A stretch of 6,965 nt of DNA from NCBI GenBank assembly GCA_002428405.1, contig DIWD01000061.1, positions 1 to 6,965 of the forward strand, in the 5' to 3' direction. Position 1 is the first letter of the stretch; every line of letters starts with the position of its first letter. The notes under the pieces were generated by a model that saw only the letters and a list, made by a program, of their open reading frames with translations, was not told the DNA's origin and made no database searches. Of the stretch, positions 1-6,207 are shown in pieces. The stretch is from a bacterium UBA6115 (GTDB lineage Bacteria > Bacillota_A > Clostridia > Christensenellales > Aristaeellaceae). The position numbers and the translations under genes were made by a program.

Positions 1-1
1 C

Positions 2-220
2 CAGCCCGAGCCCTGGGACATGCCGGGGTATCAGGACCAGGTCATTATGGCAGCGGGCACCTTTGTGCAGGGCGCTTCCATTGAATTGAGCTGCGACGCG
101 CCGATGCGCCCCCCGTGGGCGGTATATCAGCAGGGGGCGCTGACCTATGAGTCCGGGCGGCGCGCTGTGGAAAAGGCTTTCCTTGCGCTTTTGGAGGTGA
201 AAGATGCGCAAATGGACTGA
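2..220 (+). CDS. C-terminal part of a methionine gamma-lyase family / aluminium resistance protein (PLP enzyme), 5' end outside window
   Basis: The frame is open from the left edge to a TGA at 218-220, giving 72 visible residues. The tail carries the pattern PWDMPGYQ, then IMAAGTFVQGASIELSCD, then RPPWAVYQQGALTYE. I recognise this as the C-terminal signature of the family that includes Bacillus YnbB, a fold-type I PLP-dependent protein annotated as methionine gamma-lyase-like or aluminium resistance protein. The true substrate of the family is not well settled. The PLP-binding lysine lies upstream of the window, so catalytic competence cannot be judged. The last 17 bases overlap the start of addA, which suggests translational coupling. 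The family call rests on remembered motif similarity. Confidence 0.8.
   Translation, partial: QPEPWDMPGYQDQVIMAAGTFVQGASIELSCDAPMRPPWAVYQQGALTYESGRRAVEKAFLALLEVKDAQMD
193..200 (+). promoter_or_regulatory. Ribosome binding site of addA
   Basis: GGAGGTGA lies inside the end of the upstream gene, with six bases between GGAGG and the ATG at 204. It is a near-perfect anti-Shine-Dalgarno match and fixes the addA start at 204. The next in-frame ATG lies far downstream and would remove the Walker A motif. Confidence 0.85.
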
Positions 221-3200
221 ACAGCAGCAGGAGGCGATTTCAGCACGCAACCGGGAGGTGCTGGTCAGCGCGGCCGCGGGCAGCGGCAAAACCTCGGTGC
301 TGATTGCGCGGGTGATGACACTGCTGGAAGAAGGGGTGCCGCTGGATCGCATGCTGGTGGTGACCTTTACGCACGCCGCGGCGGATGAGATGAAAAGCCG
401 CCTGACCGACCTGCTCAGCGACGCGGCTGGGGACAATCCGCGCCTTAAAAAGCAATACCTGCTTCTTGGCCGCGCGGATATCAGCACCCTGCACAGCTTC
501 TGCCAGAAAGTGATCCGGCGGCATTTCCAGGCGGCAGACACCGATCCGCTGTCCAAGCTGGCTGACGAGACGCTGGCCGGGGAATTGTTCGCCGCTGCGC
601 TGGACGAAGCCCTGGAAGCGTTTTACACGGATCCGGACGCGGACGCCCGGGCCTTGACAGACCGCTTCCGTGACAGGGAGATCCAGGACATGACCGGGAC
701 GCTTTACCGTTTCCTTCTGGCGCAGGACAGGCCCTGGGAGTGGCTTGACAACAGCCTTGCCGCCCAGGAAGAGGGCAGCCTGTATGACCATCCCTGGTAC
801 GCGGTGATGCTGCGGGAGGCCCGGCTGATCCTGTCCGGCGCGGAGGATTTGCTCAAGGCCTGCCAACGCCTTTGTGAGCGGGCGGACGGGCCGGTACGTT
901 ACCTGCAGATGATTCAGGACGACCTGGTGATTGCAGCAAAGCTGCGGGAACTGCTTGGGCGGGAAAGCCGCTCCGGTTTTCCTGCTCTCTCATTCTCACG
1001 CCTATCCACAAGGGCGGCCGGGGAGAGCGAGGATCCGGCGGTGCGCGAGAAGGCCAAGGCCCTCAGGGACAAGGCCAAGGATCTTATCAGAGAAGCCCTG
1101 GGTCTGCTTCCTTCCAGTGAGGCGGAGGCGGGGGAATGGATGGGGGAGGTGCGGGATACCCTCCCCCCGCTGCGCGCTCTTGCCAGACTGACGCGGGACA
1201 CGCATGAGCGGTACATGCGTGCCAAGGCGGAGCGAACGCTATGGGACTTTTCTGACCTGGAGCACCTTGCCCTGCGTGCGCTGTCGGACCCGCGGATAGC
1301 CCGTGAGGTGGCCGGCGCCTATGACGCGCTGTTCGTGGACGAGTACCAGGACATCTCCGGCATACAGGAAGCCATTATCCGCCGGCTTCACAGCGGGGCG
1401 AATACCCTGTTCATGGTGGGCGACGTCAAGCAGAGCGTCTACCGCTTCCGTCTGGCGGACCCGACCCTGTTCCTGAGAAAACAGCGGGATTATAGAAAGG
1501 ACAGCGGGGCGGATTCCCGCCTGATCTCGCTTCGGGAGAACTTCCGTTCCAGGCCCGGCATCCTCAAGGCCGTCAATCTGGTATTCGCTTTTGCGATGCG
1601 CGGGGAAGCGACCGAGATCACCTATGACGAGCAGGCCAGGCTGGTGACGCAGGACCAGGGCGAGGACGGCCCGCCGGTTGAATTGTGGCTGATAGAAAAA
1701 GGGGAGAGGGAGCAAGCGGAGGAAGAACCCTTCCTTGATGAAATGCCTGAGGATACCCTCCTGGAGGAAGGGGATCCCACGGAGGAGATTCCTTCCGGCC
1801 GGGACAAGGGGGAGATGGAAAAGGCCTTTGTGTATGAGGCTCGCCTGATCGCCCGGCGAGTGAAAGAGCTGCTGGGCATGCCCATTCCCGATGGGCAGGG
1901 CACGCGGCCGCTGCAGCTGCGCGACATTGCGGTGCTGCTCAGGACTGCCTCAGGCCGCGCCCCGGTGATGGCGGAAATATTGAGCCAGGCAGGCATCCCC
2001 GCCTATTCCGACACGGACAACCAGCTGTATTCCCAGCAGGAGGTCCGCGACCTGATCGCGCTATTGCAGGTATTGGACAATCCCCGCCAGGATACGCCGC
2101 TCCTGAATACCCTGGCCTGCCCGGTATTCTCCTTTTCGCCCGCGGACCTCGCGCGCGTGCGGCAGCATGACCCCCGTGCGGAAGCCTCCTTCCACCAGGC
2201 TTTCTTCAGCCTGGCGGAAAGTGACCCGGTTTGCCGGAGTGTGATGGATACGCTGGAGAATTGGCGCTTTTTGGCGGCGAACATGCCGCTGGAGCATTTT
2301 ATCCGTTTCCTGCTGCGCCAGTCCGGGTTGTATTCCGCGGCAGGCGCGAAGAAGGACGGCGGCCTTCGCCGTGCCAATCTGCGCCTGCTGGCCGCCCGCG
2401 CGGCCCCGGAGCCTGAACCTCAGACCCTGGACGGCTTCCTCCGCCGCATCCTCAACACCGTGAAGGGAAAGGCAGGCGCGCGCAGCGCTTCCCTTGGCAT
2501 GCAGGAGAACGTGGTGCGCGTGATGACGATGCACAAGTCAAAGGGGCTGGAGTTCCCCGTCGTGTTCCTCCCGGACCTGGCCGCTTCCTTTGCCCGCAAG
2601 CGCCAGTCCCTCCCCCTGCGCATGGATGCGCAAACCGGTCTGGCGATGGAGAGCGTCGACCCGGATGTGCGCATGAAGCGGGATGGTTTCGGTGTCAGGG
2701 CAATCAGGACCAAGAAAAACCGGGAGGAGCTCAGCGAGGAGGCGCGGCTGCTGTACGTGGGCATGACCCGTGCCAGGGAACGCCTGATCCTCATCGGCGC
2801 GCCGGATCATATCCCCGGCGCCATGGCGCGATGGTCACACCCGCTGGGCGACTATGCCGCCGGAAGCGCGGTCAGCATGCTGGACTGGGTCTGCGGCCCG
2901 CTGAACCCCGCGCTTGTTGATAAGAGGGAAGGCTTATGGGACGCGCCGGGCGGCAGCCGGTGGCTGCTGTCCTTCAGAACAACAGGCTCCCTGTCCGCGG
3001 CGGAGGAAAGAGCGGCCCGGCCATATCCTGGAATAGATGCGGCCACACCCGGGGACGAAATCATCAAGCTTTTTGCTCCGCCGGATGTCCGTCCCGCCCT
3101 GCCGCTGAAAAGCTCCGTGACCGCGCTGATCACCGGCCGGGCAGGCATAGAAACGGATGAAGAGGAGACGCCGGAAGTCAAACGGCGCGAACTGCCCCTC

Positions 3201-3812
3201 CGTCAGCCGCCTGTGCCGCTGACGCGGCTGGCCGGCGGGAAAAAAATGACCGGCGCGCAGCGCGGCGCCGCGGCGCACAAAGCGCTCTGCGCGCTGGATC
3301 CGTCGGATTTTATCCGGCTGGAAGGCGCGGCGCTGAAGGAAGCCCTCTCCCTGGCCTTGAAAGGGATGGAAGGGCAAGGCCTGCTGGCAGGGGAGGAGCG
3401 GGAATCCCTTGACATCGGGGCTGTCGAAGGGTTTTTCCACAGCGCTCTGGCGCGCCGCATGGCAGAAAGCTCGGAGCGCCATGCCGAATGGCCCTTCACC
3501 CTGAAAGTGGAGGGCGGAATGATCCTGCAGGGGGTTCTGGACGCCTGTTTCCTGGAGGAAGGCGCCTGGGTGCTGGTGGACTACAAGACCGACTGGGGCG
3601 ATCCGGAGGAACTGGCCCTAAGATACCGTGACCAGATGCGCTGGTACATGCGCGCGCTTCGCGATATCACCGGCCTGCCGGTGAAGGAAGCCTGGCTGTA
3701 TCTGCTGCGTCTGAACCAGGCGGTGCGGGTGGATGAAAAGGAGCCGATCCACCTGCGTACACAAGGCGGCGACCCGGGGCTTCATTGTAAACAGGTGCCG
3801 CGTATGATATGA
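204..3812 (+). CDS. addA: ATP-dependent helicase/nuclease subunit A (AddA)
   Basis: 1202 residues, close to the usual AddA length of about 1200-1250. AddA is the UvrD/Rep-like (SF1A) motor and one nuclease of AddAB, which unwinds and resects double-strand DNA ends up to Chi and prepares them for RecA. Motifs in order: Walker A AAAGSGKT near residues 23-30; motif Ia [10 protein letters not shown] from 54; STLHSFC 94-100; Walker B DEYQD 379-383; motif [14 protein letters not shown] from 405; LRENFRS 443-449; motif [12 protein letters not shown] 774-784; motif [15 protein letters not shown] 849-861. The C-terminal RecB-type PD-(D/E)XK nuclease is intact: His1025 in the GAAAH motif, Asp1113 in GVLDA, Asp1126 and Lys1128 in VDYKTD, then a Q-x-x-x-Y motif at 1144-1148. 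An acidic insert spans about 498-539, as is common in this family between the helicase domains. The start is supported by a strong ribosome binding site. No addB is visible. It overlaps the upstream gene by 17 bases and lies 25 bases before smpB. Confidence 0.97.
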   Translation: MRKWTEQQQEAISARNREVLVSAAAGSGKTSVLIARVMTLLEEGVPLDRMLVVTFTHAAADEMKSRLTDLLSDAAGDNPRLKKQYLLLGRADISTLHSFCQKVIRRHFQAADTDPLSKLADETLAGELFAAALDEALEAFYTDPDADARALTDRFRDREIQDMTGTLYRFLLAQDRPWEWLDNSLAAQEEGSLYDHPWYAVMLREARLILSGAEDLLKACQRLCERADGPVRYLQMIQDDLVIAAKLRELLGRESRSGFPALSFSRLSTRAAGESEDPAVREKAKALRDKAKDLIREALGLLPSSEAEAGEWMGEVRDTLPPLRALARLTRDTHERYMRAKAERTLWDFSDLEHLALRALSDPRIAREVAGAYDALFVDEYQDISGIQEAIIRRLHSGANTLFMVGDVKQSVYRFRLADPTLFLRKQRDYRKDSGADSRLISLRENFRSRPGILKAVNLVFAFAMRGEATEITYDEQARLVTQDQGEDGPPVELWLIEKGEREQAEEEPFLDEMPEDTLLEEGDPTEEIPSGRDKGEMEKAFVYEARLIARRVKELLGMPIPDGQGTRPLQLRDIAVLLRTASGRAPVMAEILSQAGIPAYSDTDNQLYSQQEVRDLIALLQVLDNPRQDTPLLNTLACPVFSFSPADLARVRQHDPRAEASFHQAFFSLAESDPVCRSVMDTLENWRFLAANMPLEHFIRFLLRQSGLYSAAGAKKDGGLRRANLRLLAARAAPEPEPQTLDGFLRRILNTVKGKAGARSASLGMQENVVRVMTMHKSKGLEFPVVFLPDLAASFARKRQSLPLRMDAQTGLAMESVDPDVRMKRDGFGVRAIRTKKNREELSEEARLLYVGMTRARERLILIGAPDHIPGAMARWSHPLGDYAAGSAVSMLDWVCGPLNPALVDKREGLWDAPGGSRWLLSFRTTGSLSAAEERAARPYPGIDAATPGDEIIKLFAPPDVRPALPLKSSVTALITGRAGIETDEEETPEVKRRELPLRQPPVPLTRLAGGKKMTGAQRGAAAHKALCALDPSDFIRLEGAALKEALSLALKGMEGQGLLAGEERESLDIGAVEGFFHSALARRMAESSERHAEWPFTLKVEGGMILQGVLDACFLEEGAWVLVDYKTDWGDPEELALRYRDQMRWYMRALRDITGLPVKEAWLYLLRLNQAVRVDEKEPIHLRTQGGDPGLHCKQVPRMI

Positions 3813-3824
3813 TGATGCTGCCGG

Positions 3825-3832
3825 AAGGAGGG
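3825..3832 (+). promoter_or_regulatory. Ribosome binding site of smpB
   Basis: AAGGAGGG, with five bases between it and the ATG at 3838, lies in the 25-base gap after addA. It is a strong Shine-Dalgarno and decides the smpB start. Confidence 0.85.
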
Positions 3833-3837
3833 CGCAG

Positions 3838-4320
3838 ATGGCGAAAATAAAGGGCGTCAAGCCCGTTGCCCAGAACCGCCGCGCCCGCCATGACTACTTC
3901 GTGGAAGAAAGTCTCGAATGCGGGATGGAGCTGAAAGGCACGGAGGTCAAGTCCATCAGGCAGGGCCGCGTGAACCTGAAGGAGAGCTACGCCCGTGTCC
4001 ACAACGGTCAGGTAATGGTGGAAGGGATGCACATCAGCCCGTATGAACAGGGCGGCATCTTCAACACCGACCCGCTCCGGCCCAAGCGTCTGCTGCTGCA
4101 CAAGAGCGAGATCCGCAAGCTGCAGGGGCAGGTGTCCCGGCAGGGCTATACGCTCATCCCGCTGCAGATCTACCTCAAGGATGGCAGGATGAAACTGGAA
4201 CTCGGCGTCTGCCGGGGCAAACAACTGCACGACAAGCGCGACGACCTGGCCGAGCGCGACGCCATGCGCGACATTGAGCGCGCGATGAGCCAGGACAGGA
4301 AAACGGCGAACTACGACTGA
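3838..4320 (+). CDS. smpB: SsrA-binding protein SmpB
   Basis: 160 residues, the normal family length. SmpB binds the tRNA-like domain of tmRNA, brings it to ribosomes stalled on mRNAs without a stop codon, and mimics the missing codon-anticodon contact in the decoding centre. Family hallmarks visible: NRRARHDY 13-20, [19 protein letters not shown] around 29-47 (the OB-fold tmRNA-binding face), HISPYEQG 65-72, RPKRLLLHK 81-89, and RGKQLHDKR 126-134. These are followed by a basic and acidic tail, [16 protein letters not shown], which in this family becomes helical in the mRNA channel. It directly precedes its RNA partner ssrA on the same strand and probably shares a transcript with addA. Nothing is missing or unusual. 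Confidence 0.97.
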   Translation: MAKIKGVKPVAQNRRARHDYFVEESLECGMELKGTEVKSIRQGRVNLKESYARVHNGQVMVEGMHISPYEQGGIFNTDPLRPKRLLLHKSEIRKLQGQVSRQGYTLIPLQIYLKDGRMKLELGVCRGKQLHDKRDDLAERDAMRDIERAMSQDRKTANYD

Positions 4321-4353
4321 AGCCCGCTGATGGTTTCATTCGAAGCAAGGGAC

Positions 4354-4378
4354 GATGGAGGCGGCCAAACGCCTCATC
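4354..4378 (+). other. Small hairpin between smpB and ssrA
   Basis: GATG(G)AGGCG pairs with CGCCTCATC around a six-base loop, giving nine base pairs with one bulged G at 4358. No T-tract follows, so it is a poor intrinsic terminator and may be read through into ssrA or act as a processing element in the tmRNA precursor. A TACAAA at 4381-4386 resembles a -10 box but is too close to the tmRNA 5' end and has no -35, so I do not call a separate ssrA promoter. Confidence 0.35.
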
Positions 4379-4390
4379 CGTACAAATCAT

Positions 4391-4741
4391 GGGGGTGCAC
4401 TGGTTTCGACGGGGATCGTCGGGCACATGGAAAGCGAGCCGCGGACCCTGTACCGCGCAACAACGGGGAAAAACAACAACTGACAACAATCAGCAATTAG
4501 CTTTCGCAGCCTAAGGCTGCGTCGTCGGCCCCAAGCGCTCACGGCTTGAGATTCCCGGCGTCATTGATGTGAGGAACAGGCCCGCCAAAGCTTTGAGGCG
4601 AAGCCGGTAAAATGAAGCTACCAAGCCAGGCAGCCTGACGGCGGGCGGCCAGGGGCGGGAAATTTGAACCACCGTCTCCGCTCGGAGAAATCCATGGGTC
4701 TGAATCTTCGGACAGGGGTTCAATTCCCCTCACCTCCACCA
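4391..4741 (+). ncRNA. ssrA: Transfer-messenger RNA (tmRNA), one-piece form
   Basis: The 351-base length is typical. The 5' end carries the hallmark GGGGGTGCACTGGTTTCGAC. The acceptor stem pairs 4391-4397 (GGGGGTG) with 4731-4737 (CACCTCC), seven pairs including one G-U. Discriminator A4738 and an encoded CCA at 4739-4741 follow. The T arm is AGGGG / TTCAATT / CCCCT at 4714-4730. The internal reading frame ends at TAA 4512-4514, and the segment 4515-4680 is rich in complementary blocks, as expected for pseudoknots PK2-PK4. With SmpB and EF-Tu it enters stalled ribosomes as alanyl-tmRNA and tags the nascent peptide for proteolysis. A shift in base composition and strand begins just past its 3' end. 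Confidence 0.96.
4482..4514 (+). other. tmRNA proteolysis-tag reading frame (most likely tag ADNNQQLAFAA)
   Basis: Reading back from TAA 4512-4514 gives GAC AAC AAT CAG CAA TTA GCT TTC GCA GCC, ten codons. With the alanine carried by the tRNA-like part, the tag would be ADNNQQLAFAA, ending in the -AA expected for ClpXP-type recognition. The resume codon is inferred as GAC because several clostridial tags begin with Asp-Asn. The frame is open further upstream (GGA AAA ACA ACA ACT), so a longer Bacillus-like tag starting GKTTT is possible. The stop codon sits in the loop of a perfect hairpin, GCAGCC-TAA-GGCTGC (4506-4520). Confidence 0.7.
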
Positions 4742-4747
4742 CATCGG

Positions 4748-4789
4748 AACCCACCTATTGATAGAAGGCATTCTGTCAGCAGGTGGGTT
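4748..4789 (+). terminator. Long hairpin just after ssrA, probable tmRNA terminator
   Basis: AACCCACCT at 4748-4756 pairs with AGGTGGGTT at 4781-4789, and TTGATAGAA with TTCTGTCA continues the stem to a four-base loop, GGCA. This gives about 19 pairs with one A-C mismatch (4757/4780) and two G-U pairs. It begins six bases after the CCA end of tmRNA. Only TTT then CATCATTAT follows, so the T-tract is weak. Its position favours an ssrA terminator or a 3'-end processing structure. A role in recombination cannot be excluded. Confidence 0.6.
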
Positions 4790-4839
4790 TCATCATTATG
4801 TCGATCCTCGAAACCCGTTGATTTATATAGGTTTCTCGC

Positions 4840-4851
4840 ACTTCGCGAAGT
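4840..4851. repeat. 12-base perfect palindrome ACTTCGCGAAGT
   Basis: ACTTCG is followed directly by its own reverse complement, CGAAGT. The flanks GC and CGTGC extend it imperfectly with one extra base. Its dyad form would suit a dimeric protein site, but a chance occurrence cannot be excluded. Confidence 0.35.
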
Positions 4852-4943
4852 CGTGCAGTGATGCTTTCCAGACTCAAACAATACCCGATTTTGCTCTCTC
4901 ATGTCTGTCTCTTGTTTTGAGCCAAAAACCTCCTAAGCAATCG

Positions 4944-4997
4944 TTTGACATTACCCAGGGGGTGCATTTTCTCTGCAATAAGTTTGACATTTGACAT
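4944..4997. repeat. Three copies of TTTGACAT
   Basis: TTTGACAT occurs at 4944-4951, 4983-4990 and 4990-4997, the last two sharing one T. The first two lie within a 10-base identity, GTTTGACATT, starting 39 bases apart. Each contains TTGACA, the -35 consensus, but no convincing -10 lies at proper spacing downstream. The best candidate is GATTAT at 5013-5018 with a 16-base spacer. They could be protein-binding repeats near an element end. Confidence 0.4.
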
Positions 4998-5031
4998 CAC
5001 CAAGTGCGCTTCGATTATCTTTAAACCTATC

Positions 5032-5074
5032 TTTGTCTACTCATCTATTACAAAATTACAGATGAGTAGACAGA
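5032..5074. repeat. 13-bp perfect inverted repeat downstream of the recombinase gene
   Basis: TGTCTACTCATCT (5034-5046) and AGATGAGTAGACA (5060-5072) are exact reverse complements around a 13-base AT-rich centre. One G-U and one further pair extend the arms to 5032/5074. It lies about 35 bases beyond the recombinase stop on the - strand. No T-run follows on either strand, so it is an atypical intrinsic terminator. The alternatives are a transcript-end structure that blocks convergent reading, or a recombinase-related binding or crossover site. Confidence 0.55.
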
Positions 5075-5108
5075 TGGTATGCTATCTTGATGGACACAAC
5101 CCAGACTG

Positions 5109-6071
5109 TCACTTCTTCGCGGTGTACCGTGCTTCCCTTCTCTTCACAACACCGTCAATTTCCATTATGTTGCTTCGCTTGAGCTTCTCTTTCTGCACAG
5201 CCTCAAAGGTTTCTTTGTCGATGATTGGAGGATGGTTGGATACAGCCAGGTATCTATCCGCCTGTCCTTCATTGATGGTCCGCTTGGAGCCGATACCACC
5301 CATGCTTACAGACTTCATCAACAATACATCCCCCGTATACTTTTCGTTGCTGAGAAGCATGTTGATGCTTTGCTTGCACCAGGCGTCCTTGCCGGCAGGA
5401 GACGGTATTTTCTTCTGGCGCAGTCCTTCCTGGATCATGTTCAGGCTCGCACCGTTCAGATACAATTCGAAGATGAAACGCACGGCTTCAGCCTCTTCGG
5501 GAACAATCTCCAGGTCCCCATTCTCATTGTTGCGGTATCCGTAGCACCTTCTGCGAAAGAAGCCGGATGTTCCGTCCGTTGCTCCTTGCTTGATCCCCCA
5601 TCTAATATTCGCGCTGCGTGCTTCGTTCTCTGCTTGGGCGAAAGCCTCAATGATGGAGATTATCAATTCGCTGTTGGTTTCGGATGTGTTGATGCCCTCG
5701 GATTCGAAGATGACCTCGACATGGAAGGCCGTCAGGAGGCGAAGTGAAATCAGTGCTTCCTCCGTGTTCCTGCCGAACCTGCTGACATTCTTGGTGATGA
5801 CGGTATTCACACGATAATTTTCGCAATCATCCAGCATCCGCTGGAACTCCGGGCGTCTTTCATAGTTTGCTCCGCTGGCAACATCAATATAGAAATCATG
5901 AAGTCTCCAACCAGCCCTGCTTTTGATGAGCTGCGTGAAATAGGAAACCTGATTGGCGAGGCTGTGCAGCTGCTCCGCGCTTCCGGTGCTGACGCGGCAA
6001 TAGACGCCGACGTTCTTAACCTTGGGAAGGGGCCGCGGGACCCACACTTCTCTCACGTGCCGCTCTGTCAT
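5109..6071 (-). CDS. Short serine site-specific recombinase (resolvase + Recombinase domain, no zinc ribbon)
   Basis: 320 residues from ATG 6069-6071. The N-terminal resolvase/invertase catalytic domain (about 20-160) shows the nucleophile in YCRVS (Ser28, codon 5988-5990). It also shows the arginine motifs YERRPEFQRML (from about 70) and SRFGRN (97-102). A DNA-binding Recombinase domain (about 165-300) shows the typical CYGYR, EIVPEEAEAVRFIFELY, LSNEKYTGDV and NHPPIIDKETFEAVQ. Catalysis is by Ser-linked double-strand cleavage and subunit rotation, for integration, excision or inversion. Large serine recombinases usually run on into a CxxC zinc ribbon and coiled coil. Here the frame stops after RYTAKK, where that part should begin, and I see no ribbon remnant in the next 90 bases. 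An upstream in-frame stop at 6087-6089 leaves only ATG 6071 or TTG 6074 as starts. Substrate sites are unknown. Confidence 0.9.
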   Translation of the reverse strand: MTERHVREVWVPRPLPKVKNVGVYCRVSTGSAEQLHSLANQVSYFTQLIKSRAGWRLHDFYIDVASGANYERRPEFQRMLDDCENYRVNTVITKNVSRFGRNTEEALISLRLLTAFHVEVIFESEGINTSETNSELIISIIEAFAQAENEARSANIRWGIKQGATDGTSGFFRRRCYGYRNNENGDLEIVPEEAEAVRFIFELYLNGASLNMIQEGLRQKKIPSPAGKDAWCKQSINMLLSNEKYTGDVLLMKSVSMGGIGSKRTINEGQADRYLAVSNHPPIIDKETFEAVQKEKLKRSNIMEIDGVVKRREARYTAKK

Positions 6072-6080
6072 CAAAAAACG

Positions 6081-6088
6081 TCCCTTCT
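6081..6088 (-). promoter_or_regulatory. Ribosome binding site of the recombinase
   Basis: On the - strand AGAAGGGA is followed by CG, a run of six T, and GATG. The spacing from GGG to ATG 6071 is 10 bases, and to the alternative TTG at 6074 it is seven, so the choice between the two starts (one codon apart) is open. ATG is preferred by codon use. The 133-base gap to the next gene upstream holds no promoter I can defend; a TTATATAA at 6152-6159 is a possible -10 without a clear -35. Confidence 0.5.
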
Positions 6089-6207
6089 ATTGGTATTGCA
6101 TGCTCTTTGCCGAACGATATCCCGGATAGTCACTCTCAGCCAACCGGCTCATTTATATAACCATTTGATGTATGCGGATACACGCTACTGCCAGGATCTG
6201 GAGTACT

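Larger units (their letters stand above)
4742..5108. other. Gene-free convergent spacer between ssrA and the recombinase gene
   Basis: These 367 bases lie between the 3' ends of ssrA (+) and the recombinase (-). Possible open frames here are short, lack a ribosome binding site and overlap the hairpins, and their translations resemble no protein I know. The stretch holds two strong inverted repeats (4748-4789 and 5032-5074), a 12-base palindrome (4840-4851), a GAAACC/GGTTTC repeat pair (4810-4835), an imperfect inverted pair CTCAAACAA / TTGTTTTGAG (4873-4881 / 4912-4921), and three copies of TTTGACAT (4944-4997). Base composition is much more AT-rich than upstream. It may contain an element boundary, but no duplicated tmRNA end is present. 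Confidence 0.6.

Noticed and set aside
240..3499. Many long open frames on the - strand and in other + frames inside addA
   Set aside because: They are by-products of high GC and biased codon use opposite a complete, motif-verified gene. They lack ribosome sites and recognisable domains.
3667..4230. A 187-residue - strand frame opposite smpB
   Set aside because: It is antisense to a fully recognised SmpB, with no family resemblance or ribosome site.
4958..4966. GGGGGTGCA, identical to the first nine bases of tmRNA
   Set aside because: The match ends after nine bases and is to the 5' end, not the 3' end used as an attachment site, so chance is the simplest explanation.
4664..4994. Short frames crossing the ssrA 3' end and the spacer (about 60-80 codons on both strands)
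   Set aside because: They overlap tmRNA or the strong hairpins, have no ribosome binding site, and use non-ATG or ill-placed starts.
5013..5018. GATTAT 16 bases after TTGACA (4991-4996) as a promoter driving a small RNA through the 5034-5072 hairpin
   Set aside because: The -10 matches only four of six positions and no independent support for a transcript exists.
4945..5747. Frames of 199 and 171 residues on the + strand opposite the recombinase
   Set aside because: They are shadows of the serine recombinase, whose catalytic motifs are clear on the - strand.
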